From Tanytarsus gracilentus (Eukaryota; Arthropoda; Insecta; Diptera; Chironomidae), in assembly GCA_038502055.1 (NCBI GenBank), contig JAXRKN010000043.1:5208001-5272000 (forward strand): DNA of 64,000 bases. Direction: 5' to 3'. How positions within the stretch are numbered: the stretch's first letter is position 1; every line of letters starts with the position of its first letter. Positions 12,601 to 27,164 of this stretch are shown here, in pieces. Under the pieces are notes generated by a model, which saw nothing but the letters and a program-made list of their open reading frames with translations, had not been told where the DNA came from and did not search any database. The translations under genes and the position numbers were made by a program.

Positions 12601-15600
12601 ACGAAAACCTCACGAAAAATCTCGTTGAATTTTCCTGAATGTGGTTTTCGAAGAATTAAATCTCATCTCAACGAGGCTCAACATATTGTGCTATTTACAC
12701 TCACTGATTTTTCACGCAGTAGTACTCACCACCAGTTGGAAAATTACAATGAATGAGAAGGTTCGTTAGGCCATTCATAAAGATGAATATTATTTCAGCA
12801 ACATTGATAATTTAGTCGCATAATAAAAGAAAAATTTGTGTCATATTTCGTCTTCATTGTTCTCAGCTTGGGCTCTGCAACCATAAATTTTTGGTGTGTT
12901 TCCATGTGGAGAAGAAAAAAATTCGTTTTGTTGCGGCACGAGGAGAAAAATTGAAAACTTGATGCTCGAGTGATGATTGTTGTATATAAGGGTACTTCAA
13001 TTTCCTCAGACTTTTTTTCTTCAAGTTCAATCGAACACGTGGCCTCAATCCACGAAATGTTCGCAATTGACATTCAATACACATTTTAAACTTTTTTGTT
13101 TTTCTTATCGATCCTTTGTATCAATTTTCAATTGAATTTTCTGCCATTGGCATGACAATAAAAGTCTATAAAATATTTAATTGTGCACGTGGAAATTTTT
13201 TGAAAAAGCTTTTGATTACATTTGATAAAAGTCAATTACAGTTGTGCGCTTTGTGCTTGAGCATTCCACAATATTCTTCTGTTTCAGTGATTCGATGCCA
13301 CTGGTGCTTTCATCATGACCATGAAATAAAATTTCAAAAAGTTTTAAAAAAATATTTAAATATTTTAAGCTCAAATTCCCTGAGAGTGAATAATCACGTC
13401 GTTATCTAAATATGCTTACACGTTGACAGTTTGAAGGCAAGAGAATCCGAAATAAAAAATGTCTCTTACCTAAGTTATTATTGATGGCTATCATTTTTCG
13501 TGCGACATGAGTATGAAATGAGGTGTTCGGGAAACGAAAAATTGATTTTATTCATGAATTTATTTATATGCGTACACCGCAAGTGTAACGAGTGGTATAA
13601 AACCCTCATTTCGAGAAAATAGTTAAACCATTTTTTAAGCACATGGGGATGTGAGAACTTTTTATGTGTATGAATGCCTCGTGAGAACGAATTTGTCTTT
13701 TTTTTACGAACATGTCCTTTTTGAAGCGAATGAACACGTGATGCTTTCAGGATCTTCTTCGTTTTTATTATTTTATTAAAGGTCATAATTTTGAGATAGA
13801 TATAAAAAACAATGTTCATCAATAATTGAAAAAGGGGATGCTTTAAGATTTATGGCAATGTAATGTTAGAAAATTTGTCATGATGCTACTTTGGCCTAAT
13901 ACAAATTCAACTATTCACCCTCTTTAGTCGTGTTTCTGTTAAATTTTTAATGTCTCATTTTCATTTTTGAGTTTACAAATTTAAACTCAATATCAAAGCT
14001 TCATGAAAATTTTATCCTCATAGCTAAACTTTTATCTTGATTTACTTTCAGTGTTTTGAATTTTTTATTACTTTGAAGAGATTTTATTGAAATGCATCGC
14101 TTTTACTTGGAAAAAGGTCAATGGGGTTTGTTGAGAAAAAATGGCAAAAATAAATTTAGCAAAATATAAATTTAAAGAATTTTTTAAATTCAAGTTTTAA
14201 TATTTTCTCACGCTAATTTTTGTAACCCTTTTCTTGACATAATTGTACTTCATTAAGTAAAGCTCATACTTTTTAATAACCATATCCGATGTCAATATGA
14301 TGGTAAACCACACACACAAAGTAATTTCCTAGACATCCTCTTTTATCATTCCTCTCCCCTTTCATGCCATAGAAATAGAAAAAAAATAGGTCAAGTAATT
14401 TTAACTCTTGTCCATCCTTTACCTTTCCGCAGCTTGTACGGTGATAAATTGTTCGGAGAAAAGTTATGATGATGTCACGCCTTTTTAATAAAATGTCTCT
14501 AAATATCCTTTACACTTCTTTTCTTTATCTACAGACATGTCCTGTATCATATTTCGAAAAGAAGAAAAAAGCTGTGAAATTTATGATTATGCTTATCTCG
14601 ATATCTGACTTTTTTTTTTGGGTTAAGGACGAGTAGACAGAAAAAGGAAATTTGCGGAGGTAGAAAGGCGATGAATAAAAGAAGATGCTTGAGGACGTTT
14701 TCGATTACTTCCTGAAAATATTTTGCTCGTCGTTTTTAAATTGAGAACAGTCGAGAGATAAAGATAAAAAAATTTATGAACTTGATTATCTGCATTTAGC
14801 CGCAAGTTTATAAAAACTAAAAATACGATTTCAAGGATGCAATAATCGGTAAGAATGTATTTTATGATAATGAGCATTGACGACATTGTCGCATAAATAT
14901 ATCACTCTTACGTCAATCTCGAGCATATATTTCGGTTATAATTGTGTGTTTCGAATTATTTTTAGTTCGTCTTGAATGCGCAAAATATTTGAATGGAAAA
15001 GCTTAGTTGAATTATTTTAGACATATTTGGGGCTTTATGTGTACGAGGAAATTATTATGTGAAGTGTGCATGAAGCGTGAATGTCCCAAAAGGGTCAAAA
15101 AAATTAAATTTAATGTGTGTTAAATTCAAAAGGGTGTGTCCAGATAATTTAAGTAATAAATTATTATTATTGTGAAAAAAATTTTAACGGTTTTATTTAA
15201 ACTCATATGAATATCATCACAGCATGTAGCTAATGAAATAATGTATTCTTAAATTCCCTTGTCAGATTAACAAAAGCACTCTAATTAAACAAACAAAAAA
15301 AGTTCTCACTCCCTCACAGCGAAACCTTTTGTACGCCCAAACACTTTTATTGCTTTTTATCGTTAAAACTCTTCTTTTTTAAACCCTCGCATATTCATAT
15401 CATTCTCCATGATTATCATAGCATTTGGCATTGAGCTTAAAAGCATGATTAAGCTGTTATTTTAGTCGGTATTCAGAGAGAGAGAAAAATAATGATTTTA
15501 CTCGCTGCGAAAAATGAACATCGACATAATGATATTAAAAATTAAAATCCGACGAATGGAAAAAAGTTTGGAAAAGCTTCCACAAAAACCATTACAAGTT

Positions 15601-18600
15601 GTGAGTGGTTGAGAGAGCAATGGAAAAATTCTTTTTTATACCCTCAAAAGAGAAAGAAAGGAAAAATCAAAAAGAATAAAATCTCATCAACAAAACCAAA
15701 AAGGATTTTCTCCTCCTTATCCCTCACTGAATTCTTAAAATTTGGTTAGAAAATTTCAAAAGAATTGGGAAGTCCCCCAAAAGACAAATGGTGAGTGAAG
15801 AGCTATAAAGACGAAAATTTGCCTTGCGTGACTCACAAAAGAAAGATACAAAAAAGAACGATCCGAAAGAAATTAAGATTTCCTCAATGAAGTAATAGCA
15901 TGTCTTAATTTAATTAATTTTCTAATGATTTTCTTTCTTCCGCCCACGGAAAATTCTTCCTCTTTAAGTCTTCATTTACCCTCTCATCGTCACGCACCGC
16001 AAGAAAAACTTTTTGTTTCTTGAATATAATGAGAGTTTTTTTCATTCGACATTACTTCATCGAACAGACATCGGTTGTCTGCAAAAAAATTAATAACTAT
16101 GATTTTAAAGGAACGAAAAAAAATTTATTTTCTGTAATAATTTTTTATAAATTTTAAACTTCTAGGAGATTGGTGTCAGGTGAGATTTAGAAGCCACAAG
16201 GTTGAAGAACAAAAATTTGCTGATTCAAAAGCCTTCCCTCTTTGGAATAATCTCATAAGCCCACAAATATTATTTCTTTTATGCACATTCGGTTAAAGCA
16301 ACTGATTCTCATGAGATAATGGATCGGCTCATAAAATATTGAATCTTTGAATAATTGATTGATTGATTGAATTTGAATTAAGGCTTCAACCTTGAGATTT
16401 CATGCGAATGGTAAATGGCATTTTGGGAGTTCTTTGTGGGTTAAGGAACGTTTGATAAAATTTTAACAAATTAATATTTAAAATTTAAACGTATCACAAT
16501 ATTTTCAAATCATATACACAAACTTCATGACTGCTTCCCACAAAGTCTTTTCAAACTACAAACTGCATCTGATGTAAATCAAGTTGATGCTTGCAGGCTA
16601 GGATTAAAACTATAATGAACAAGGATAAAGACCAGATTACTCTTTCATAACAGCACTATGCACACATTCATGAGAATCAAAAATAAACCAGAAGAAAATC
16701 CTAATAAATTTCTAGGTTTCACTCATTCATGGTAATTAAAGACGTTTTTTTGGGATTTTTCTGCTTTTTGCCTCTCTCAAAAATTTTCATCTGTACTAAA
16801 AAATTTTCACTCTCACCAAAAAAACTTCCTCTCTCGCTCTCTCTCGAGTTTTCCTCGATGAAAAGCACTTTTTCTAAACGAACAAATGAGAAAAGCGCTC
16901 GAGAAATTTTCATCAGTTTTACTTCGATCGTTCACGTGTGTAAACCTTTTTGGAGACGAGTCGTGCTGTGGTTAGTGAAAAAAGAAGAAGAAAATTTACA
17001 TATATTTGAAAAATTATCTTTAATTCTCCAGAGAGTGAATCATCCCCACTTTTATAAATTGAGTGTGTTTATTTGTGCCTGCGGTTCTGTGGAAGTGCAA
17101 TAAATTTTTCGCACTCAAAATTAAAACTTTTTCCTCGTATCCAGACCGAAAAATTTTGTGATTACAGTTGAAAAATTTTCACTCAATAATAAAAGAGTTG
17201 AAAAAAATCTTTTTATCCATTTTGTGAGGGAGAAAAGTTTCTCTTCTTATTTTTATGGGAATGATTGTAGTTTTTTCTTTTGCAAATAAATTCGAGCTTG
17301 AAAGACGATTTCACAAGTGGAAGGAAGGGAATGATAATGAGTTTTTCGCTTTTTATCTCTCGCCTTCCTTTTTCCGTTCGCATAAGGAAAGGTGAACGTA
17401 AAAAAGAATTTAAATTTTTATTAAAGAGGGATTATGCATTTTTTTAAGGGAGACTTGAAAGTTTTTTTTGTGCTCGCTAAGAAAATAATTCCAAGAGATG
17501 TTGGAGAAAAAACTCACGGAATAATTATTCATCATCATGCTCACAGCTTTCATGTTAGATGTAAAAAATTGTTTTTGAAGAAACTGTGTCAGCACCAGTT
17601 GTTGCTGAGTAATGTATAAAATGACCAGAAAATGAAAAAATGTTTTTTTGCTGAGATTTTAAGACTAAAATTTTTAGTGCTGTCAACTATCCACTCGAGA
17701 AGGTTTTTAAAAATAGACATAAAAAAGCTTTTCCATGTTCAGCTTACGATCAGGGGAGAAAATAACGTTTTAAATATTGATGGCATAAAAGCTTAATGGC
17801 ATTGTTGGGGATGGCACACGTACATGGGAGTTAAAGAGAACAACCATGATGGTTAATGGGGAGATGGAATGAAATAATCAATAAAATTTAAAAATTATTG
17901 TATTGAACTCTGGTGAACCGACTTTTTTTACATTCGAGAAATTCAATCAATAATTCTTTTTCGACTTCTATTATGTTTCTATAGAGGTGAATTAATTGAA
18001 TGTAAACACGACCATTTATTCTTTCACTACAATTTTTTTCTCCTCATAATTAACTTTTTTTAGTTCAATAAGTTTACATTAAAGTGGGAATTGATTTTTT
18101 TAGTGACAGTGTGCGTGAAACACCGATTAAAAGCAATATTGATAACACGAAAAAGTTGTACATTATTATAATCCATTAGTGATATTGATAATGCTTCCCA
18201 AAAAAAATTATTGTACATATTTCCAAGTGAAATTGATGTGCTGTAAATATGAATATGAGAATAATATTTTTTCTCGTTCGACCACTTTTCATTACACTTG
18301 TGTGCTCTTACGTGGGTGTTTATTAAATTGGTCTGTGGCAAGACTGGTGAGACAAATAAGGTGTGTAAACATTCTTGCTTTTCTATGTGCTATGTGGGAG
18401 AACTATTAAAAAATGCTGCGGAAGTATTCTAGAAAAAATTTTAAACGAAAAGTTTTTTTTACAAAAAATATAAAAAGTCCTAATTAATATAAAAACTTAG
18501 AAATAGTTTCTTGTCATTTTTTTCTATCACCCCACGACACAATGACTCAGTAAAAAATATTTCTTTACATAAATTATTGTTTGAATATGACAAACTTTTT

Positions 18601-21600
18601 TTTATGTTCAAACTATTTCCATAAAAGATATTATTTCAATGTTAAAATATTTACTTTCACTTCGCGTTGAAACTTTTTTTATACGACTCTAAAAGCGCGA
18701 TACTATTTACACAAATATTGGGGCGAATTTTTTTTATTTGAAAAATGGTAGAAAAATAAATTCATAAGCAAACAGAAAGTGGTGTCGACATGAAAATACC
18801 GCAAGAAACTTAACAGCATGGGAGTTGAGTTAAGTTTCGAGGCAGTCAATTTGTGTCGTCAAGTGTGGTGGTCGACCACTCCTTCTGCGTCTAAAACATT
18901 AATTCAAATGGCGTCAAAAGATGAATTTACGCCTCGAAGAGCTTTGTGGCGAGACCTTTTAAAAGTTAAATTTTTCCTTTCCTGTTTCAATATTTGCGAA
19001 TATTAAAAAATTGATCTACAAAAAAAAATTAAATTTGAGTAAAAATGAGCCTGCGGAAAGAGAGCGGATCTCTTAATCGGTTTTATAATCCGCTTGCATA
19101 CTATTTAAGATAATAAAATTTTCTTCTTTTTCCTGCCGCTCGCCAATTTTAATGCTCTCGACTATGATATTAAAAATTAAAGACACGAGATGGGGCAAGC
19201 AGCGAATTATAGAAGCAGAAAATTAAATTTATCTCGGAGCAGACAACAACAGCTCAAAGCATGTAACTCGAGCACAAGAGTCATTAAATTTGAATGTTAC
19301 AGAAAATGTAATAAGGATAATATTCCAGTACTTAAAAAATGCCACCCACTCCAATGCCATCATCTCCGGCAACAAAAAATTTCATTAGAAATAAGAAAAA
19401 GAAATTTACACACAATTCCATCCCTCATACACATCTTTAAGCGATGATTTTGAGCGCCTGTAAATTGACAGCGACATTTAACAGAGCTTTTCATATCTTT
19501 CGCATCCATCTCTCAAGTTCTCACCCAATCTCATACACTTGCGTTTGAATGAGAATTTTCACGTGTACGCTCTTTGCTTTTTAATTGAATCAACTCCGCC
19601 GCTTGTTTGCGATGGAAATTTAGGAGATTTAGAATTTATTTTTGTCATTATAATGAATTTTTGAGAGGAAAAAAATATTATTTTTATTTTTATAAAATTA
19701 TTCAAACTTCAAAATATATTTTAACAATTTATTATGAAAATCAGCAAATAATAAATTACATATGTTAAAAATTTCTCATTTTAACTCAAAACTCTTGTAA
19801 TTGTACAACAGAGCATTTTATAAATTCGGCATATGCGATGAAATTTGCATAAAAGCATTTTCAAGTTTTGACAAGTGACTCGGGGGGAAATGTTTAATAT
19901 TTGTCGACTTTCTCTCTCTCAATGTGTGTATCCATATCCGCCTACATATGAACACGAAGTTATAGCAACATTAAAACTTTCCTTGATGTGCCTGGTCATG
20001 TCTACATAACATTTGCATAAAAGTCTCCTGCTATGCATGTAACAAACTTTGAATTTAAAATTGATGATGCTGACGGAGAAGAAATATTGACAATCGATTA
20101 TGTTGCTTTTTTTTCTTGCAAGATTCATTCATAGAAATTTCCATTCAGTAATGAAATTTCAAATATCTCAGTTTAAAGTCGGAAAGTGAAAAATATCTCG
20201 TTTTGCTCTAATCAAGCGACGAGTGACGACGATGCATTGTGATAGTTCGTCCCACACACATCGTTGAGATAAAAATGAAATCTTTGCAAATGGAAAGGAT
20301 TGTTTTCTGACATAATATCGAGCATAGAGCACAGCATGGTTTGATTATTTCTTTCAATTGCAATTTATATCTCGATATTTTATTGGCCTCATACGGCACC
20401 AGCAGTGTGTGTGTGCACACATATTGAGCCGTGAAGACGATCGAAACAAGGAAAATGGAGAAATAAGCATTAAAGGAAAATTCTATCAATGTCATGAGCA
20501 ATTTTTAAGATTATATAGGATTACGTGTATGGAAGTGGAAGTAGACAATTTTTTTTTCGAGACCGAATTTGTCAGGATCAAAAAGTATTTTTTGTATCAT
20601 TCACTCTGTCCTTTCCTGCTTAGCTAATTTCATATTCAAGCAGCGGATGCTCTCAATCTAAAATATTTATCATGGAAAGCTTTCATCTCTCGGACTTTGA
20701 CATTCATTCGCATGCGATGTTTAACAAAATAGAATTCACAAATCACTCAGAGGTCATGTAAAATGCATTAAAACACTTAGACATTTCCTTTCGTGCCATC
20801 GTGCCTTGAAAATGGTTCATGGTCAAGGCTTTTCTATTTCGGACTCACATTTGAAATGACATGTGAAATGTGGATTTAATTTTTGCATTTTAAGTTTTAT
20901 TTTTAAAAACCATTGAAAGTAAAATAAATTTGCAACAAAATTTTGTGAATATTTTTAAATTGTTTTACATCAAATAAAAAAATTTCTTTACATTTTAATC
21001 AACTATAATAGTTCCAAACTATTTTTTAGGTAAATACAAAAAAGCTCTCATGTCAAATGTAAACCAAAAACGGTTTTCTTTATTCTATTATACGATTTTC
21101 TGTCATGCAACGGTGTGACGTGATAGTGAGTTTGCTTTGTGGAAAAATCAAGAGAAATTTCTCGGAACTCTCTTAAAATAAGAAATATCTTTTCAACATG
21201 AAGTACCATGATTTTATTCTTTCGTGGAAGACTCATAACAATGGCACAATTCAAATGGAAAAAAGAAGAGAATGAAAAAATTTTCTTCTTGGTATACCTA
21301 GAATTCTTTTATAGACTAAATGGATGTAATTTAACTGAATAATTAAAATTGGGAAATTCGATAACGCTCAGAGTTGATTTAGAGTGGAAATTTTCAACCC
21401 GTTTAATTTTAACTCATAAAAAAGAAAAACTTTTTTAATTTTGTTTAAAAAAGTTTTTTCTTTCAAAAATCACAAAAGCAACAAATAAATTGCTGAATGT
21501 TAATTCTAGCATGCATAGCGATAGTGAAAGAGTGAATAAAAAAAGAAGAAGAGAAAAATCGATAAATAAAAAAAGGACTAAAGAGTACTATCATGACCTA

Positions 21601-24600
21601 TATACATATTCCACCAGCATTTACACTCATCTAAACCCTCAACTAAAATATCAGCCTCCTATTTTTTTTCCTTGACCGCTCATGAAAATGAGATGTGAGA
21701 TATTGGCAAAAAAAGGGCGTTATTGATTTATTGTTACATGGTAAAATATAATATTTCATTATTCTTCATATATTCACATGATTGCTTTCAATGTATTTGA
21801 CATATATCCTTTCACTATTCTTGTGCGAGTGCTCGAGCGTGATTTTATTCACAGAGCGTGAAGCACAACATGATGGTGGATCAAATCAGGGCTAAGGATG
21901 TACGTAATATAATTAACGTTGTTTGTGACAATGAAAAGCATGAGAAATAAAAAAATGAGGGCGAACTTGAAAGGAAGGAGAATGAAATCTGGGGAATAGA
22001 GGAAAAATGTGCGAGTGAAAGTTTTCCAATTTTGTAGTTTGTGCACGTGCTTCACAATATCACACGGATTATCATCATTGTTCAGTGACCGTATGAATTC
22101 CTCTCTCAAGCTTGCTCATCCTTTTCTCTCCCAACCATCTCTAAGGACTTTGACTAAATTTAATTTAGGGACTTTATTTTATGTGTCAACATCGTAAAGC
22201 TTATTTGAAGTCCTGATTATGATATGAGGTAAAAACTTATGTGTGCCACAAAAAACATCTTCATCATCATTGCCGTTGTCATCTCCTTATTTTTACACTC
22301 CATCACGCACTCACTTGTGACTTCTTCCAACCCACCTGAACTCGTATGTAACAAACTTTATGTATTTTTTTTCGGTAGAAAATAAATAAATGTTGCATGT
22401 TTTTATTTGGGTAACTGCGTATCGAGAAATTCCAAGAATGTATGCTTGTTATTTTATTTTTGTTGGCATTCTCTGAAAATAGATTTTCATATTCGCACTC
22501 ACAACGATCATTATGGGAAAATTATTTCACTTTATGGTTGCTCATGAAATTTTTGTGTGCGCCCACCCATTTTTTTAGGTCACGACATTGCATGGAATCA
22601 GGTGGAGGCATTTTACACAAAATATTTTTTAAAATTTATTGTGGAGTTATAAAATTTTTAAATTAAAATGCCCAAAAATTGAAATGCTTATCCTGAATAT
22701 ATTTCGATTCTTTTTATTTTATTTGATAAAACCACATGTTTTTTGCGACCTGTCTTTAAAAAGGTGCAAGGGACGGAACATCACGTAATTCTTGCATGTT
22801 TAACTTTAACAGCTTTCCAATTTGTGCCCCAGAAAAATGTAAAGCACTTATTTTGCGCTCCACTGAGATGATTTTATTGCGGATACGCACAACGAATTTC
22901 GGCCAGAGAATAGAAAAGTCGATAAAAATCTTGATGATATTTTTTTTGCTCCAACATCATCTGGCCCATTCAATTCGGGATAGAAGGAGAGAAAATTTAT
23001 TGGTATGAGTGAAAGCTATATAAATAATTTTTAATTAAAAGCGCTATTTAATGTTTCGCTGGATCATATAAAAGCAAGCACTTAATTTTGTGAATACAGC
23101 AGGCGCTTTTATGCTGGAGGGGTGTTAATGAAACTAAAAATGTATGTACTCAAAAGAAAGTTTATCACGAGTAATGAGTGGGAAGCTTATATGTTTTTAT
23201 TTTCCTGTGGTAAATATGCCGTAAAATTGTGTGTTTGATGCTTTATTACATCAAGTTGCTCTTTTGTGCTGTTCAAAGTTTGCTGACTTGTAAGAGAATA
23301 TTTTAAACAACGAGCTTAATTTTTGAGGATAATTAAACATCTTTAAGTGCGTCTTTATTGTAATCTTTTTGTTAATTAGAAGATTTAAATTAAAGGTGTT
23401 CAAAAAATTGTTAATTTATTTTACCTTTTTTCCTGGATTCAAATTGAAATAAATTTTTAAATGAAATAAATTTCCCAATTTTCTTCGTCTCAATTTTCTA
23501 GACTCGACTCTATTTTCTGTTTAAGTAAAATTAATGTTTTCTCATTTCCAAAGCTTTTTAGAAGGACGCAATTTAACTTTTTTCCATTCATTATAAAGTG
23601 AAATTTCCAGGAAGATCTGCGACACGCAGTAAAGTTCAAAAAAATTTTATTAATGTTCAAGAAGATTCACAGATAATAAATTTTTTGTATGTTATACACA
23701 CGCATTATTAAGTTTGCATGGTAAAGCTCAATTTATAAATAATTGTTTGCTGTTAATTTTCATCTTAAGCTTAATTTGATTGAGTGAGTAGAAAAACATA
23801 TTTTTTCACGCTTTTTCCCATTAAACTGAGGCAGCATAACAAAATATTTTCTCTCGGCAAAAAGTTTGTTTTTATTTCATCATGAAATATGAAAACTCGT
23901 GAAAAGAAACATGAGCGAAAATTTTTTTGCGTTCCGAGGAAAAAATGTCTGCACCCACATATTGCATATCACATGTGTGTTTATGCTCAAATAATAAGTG
24001 TAAATTGAGGATGTTGAGCCATGTGATACAGCGACATTTTGGTATTCAAATCAAATTACACGCATCCATAGTACGTGAACCAATTTAGACATTTGTCAGC
24101 ATACGCGCTTCATCCATTCATCCTTTTTTTGTGCTTGCAGCCAATTTATATCATAATTCACAATCCGTCTTGACATTTCCGTTTGGTCTCTCATTGCGTT
24201 TACATTTTCAATTCGTGGCATCCACAAAAAAAAGTTTTCGCCGTCATCGTTTTTCATAAAACATTTATGTCGTTCTTCTTTTTTTGGGGTTTACTCACAT
24301 GCACATGCTAAGTGTGTTAAAAAGTTCTGTATGTGAGTTCTGAAAGAAAATAATAAAAAAAAACATAAAAAATACATTTCGCAATTTATTTCTTTATTTT
24401 GCTCAAATATTTACTTTACTTAGCATTTCTCCTACTCATATTCTCATTTATTGTTGAAAATTATTTTTATGATGAGAAAATTTCGAGGTTGTGTGCGCTG
24501 TAATTTCGAGTGTTCCCAAGCCTTGGAGAAAAATCATTAAAGGTTAAAAAGAAAAACTTTCTCAATAAATAAGCTTAAAAGGTTTCACGAAAAATGTGCA

Positions 24601-25330
24601 CATTCGATAAAATTTATTCAATGTGGCTCATTTGGGTCATAGAGGCGTTAATTATTTTAACAAATGTGAACAAACAGTCATTATAAAGCCTACGAACAAA
24701 ATCTAATGACGGCGAGTTTATGTGCGTTAAGGGGAACATTTTGACACACAACTTTTATTATGTGTTAATGTGAAAAGTATTTAATAGTTTCCTGGATTTT
24801 CTCTCTAGGAACTTTCAAGTATTTTTTAACAGCTTTAAATAATTGTTTTTTCTAAATTTTAATTTATAGTTTTTAATGAGATATAAATTTTCCAGGAGTT
24901 TTCATCAAAATAAATTTGCATTAATTGAATTTTAGAAATTTCTGAAATTTATTTTCATAAAACTAAATTCTTATTACGTAAATATAAAATTAATTGAGTC
25001 AATTATGAGCACACGTAGCCGTTTACACAGCACTGCATAATTATTAATGTTCTCCATTATTATAACACGTCAGTTTCGAGGAAACTACTCCTCATCTTTA
25101 AAACATTCTGCAGCATGCAGCTGCGGGTTACAGCAGCATGTTACTTGATTTCTGCGATGTTAAACAATTATGAAAAGGCAGAAATTAAATTATAAATGCA
25201 TTTTCAGTGAACAATGAAAAAGGAGGTTAAATAGCTGCGGGAGTTCTACAAGCTTCAATATTAACTTTCATTCACTCCTACTCCATTAAGATGTGCGGCT
25301 TTGTGAGAGAAGATTTTGCGAGAATAATTT
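9687..25330. other. Long gene-free AT-rich region
   Basis: About 15.6 kb in which I found no exon with recognisable protein character on either strand. The ORFs present (longest about 124 codons, at 16729-17103 and 12385-12756) are rich in Phe, Lys, Ile and Ser, as expected of AT-rich random sequence, and lack flanking splice structure. No tRNA, rRNA or known insect microRNA was noticed by eye. It could be intergenic regulatory sequence or introns of a gene whose exons I failed to see. Confidence 0.4.
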
Positions 25331-25473
25331 GATATTTAAACCAAATTAATTACCAAGGAATGTTTTTTGGTTTTGTATTTATTGCGAGAAGGGGTTGTTC
25401 GTAACCTTTGTTTATTGAGATTAGGCGCCCTTTTGGAGGGGGGGGATATTTAAACCAAATTAATTACCAAGGA
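25331..25473. repeat. 30-bp direct repeat flanking an 83-bp insert
   Basis: A 30-bp sequence starting GATATTTAAACC and ending TACCAAGGAA occurs identically at 25331-25360 and 25444-25473. The 83 bp between (25361-25443) is T-rich at one end and GC-rich at the other, ending TTTTGGAGGGGGG. The arrangement looks like a long target-site duplication around a short insertion, or a local duplication with filler DNA. Confidence 0.6.
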
Positions 25474-26649
25474 AATGATTATATTCATGAGTGGTTGTTT
25501 CTATGACATTAAATTTTCTTTATAAATCGAAATATTAACCTTAGCACGAATGATAGTCATTTCAAATTCTAAATCTCTAATGATGGCAATTTTCTTAATA
25601 TCTCAGCAATACCCGCCTATCATTTTACGCCTCTTACCCATGTACCAAAAAGTTCATTCTTTTTGTTAGTTGAAGAGACTCGTGCCTAAATCTAGATCCT
25701 GATTTTAGCTACTCAAAAATTCCATTACTGAAATTTAAATTGCGAAAATTCTACACCGAGAAATTTTTAAGGAACCTGCGTACAAAACTACGGGGAGATG
25801 AAATTTAATTTATTAATGGATTAGTTTCACGACATTCGCACACACACACACTCATTCGAGTGGCAGGAAGAAAATGAGAAAAGGTCGGACATGAATAAAC
25901 GATGGATCACGTTTACTCAGCTGAAATGGAGAGTCAAAGATGGCAAAAAGACACAATAAATTGGGTTAAATTACCAAAAAAAGATCTCATCATGATTTCT
26001 TCCCCTTTTTTCCTTCAATTAGATATTTTGGGTTAGAAGAAGAGGAAAAATCGAAACTCGATGGCAAAAAAAAATTGTCAACGATAAAACAAAATCTAAT
26101 TATTGAACAATTTATTTTGGTCACACTGTCATTTCCTCATTGCAAACGCTTTTAATCTTCCTCCAGCTCTATCAAGTCGAGCTTCAATCTCTAGTTGTCA
26201 AAAGGAAAAAACTTTTCTCTATCTCTATCTCGCTTTGCTCCAGTGTTATTTAAAAATTCATTTTGCGATGTTCAAAAAGTTTTTCATCTACTTTCCATCA
26301 CTCGACCTCGACTATAAACAGTTTTTTTTGGTATAAGGAAACTTTAAATAATTTTATTTATTTTGTAGTGAATCTTAAAAATTATGGTTGGGATGATTTG
26401 AGTAAATTGCAACTTTTTTTGCAAAAAGTAATTAATGGACTTTGCAGAAAATATGACATTTTACTTTACTTTTAGGATTCAAACCTAATTTGTATCTTTT
26501 TTTTGAATAATTTTCTCGTAAATTTACAATATTTAAATTATTTTGCATCATTTACCGAACTTGTGAATTTCTCCTAACAATTTTCATAAACTCAAAAACT
26601 TCCAACCAAAATTTTTACAGTCAGAAAGTCATTTTTCATTTTAATGAAT
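25474..26649. other. Gene-free interval
   Basis: AT-rich, non-coding as far as I can see. It contains a short (CA)n run at about 25838-25851. The two small overlapping ORFs at 26103-26475 have no recognisable protein features. Confidence 0.4.
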
Positions 26650-26838
26650 TTTTGAAACTTTTGGCTATGTTTTTTTTAGAGAAGTTGTGAGCCCCCGATG
26701 GGTAAACATTAAAATTTTACAAAATTAAAGTTATTTATAGTGTTTTAGTGAGTAATCAGTGTTAAAAATAGTTTCGTTGTGTAGTTAAGTCATCAGTACT
26801 TCGTCGTATCATCGAGTTTCCTCATTTAAGTCAGGTAA

Positions 26839-26934
26839 AAGCAAGAATGAGTGAAAAAATCCTTAATATTATTTTTTTTCATTTTTTCTCTGATTAACGC
26901 TTTTTAAGGATTAAATAATCACTCATTCTTGCTT
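26839..26934. repeat. Imperfect inverted repeat (hairpin)
   Basis: The left arm beginning AAGCAAGAATGAGTGA (26839-26865, ending in ATCCTTA) is matched by a right arm at 26904-26934 reading TAAGGATTAAATAATCACTC and ending in ATTCTTGCTT. The arms are about 27-31 bp with a few extra bases in the right arm, around a T-rich loop of about 38 bp. It lies near the 5' end of the retroelement-like insertion. Confidence 0.75.
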
Positions 26935-27164
26935 AGAAGTGGTTTTTAAGCCATTTCATTACAATTGTTCCACATTGTAACTTTAAAAGTTCGAAAACTT
27001 TAAAAATATTTGTTTTGATTTTACTGGATCTTGGCTGGATCTTGTTTTTTTCTCCCCTTCACCTCTAAATTTTTCTTCACATTTCAGATTTATTTTTATT
27101 ATATCCATTTCACTCATTGTTTTAAAGACTTTGAATTTTTCATAGTCTACCATTGAAGAATAAG

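Noticed and set aside
12385..12756. 123-codon plus-strand ORF starting MCLTENQALCGC
   Set aside because: No family resemblance, no neighbouring exon, and it lies in a region where all frames yield similar random ORFs.
16719..17103. Overlapping ORFs on both strands (124 and 64 codons)
   Set aside because: The overlap comes from CT/GA-rich low-complexity sequence that lacks stops on both strands.
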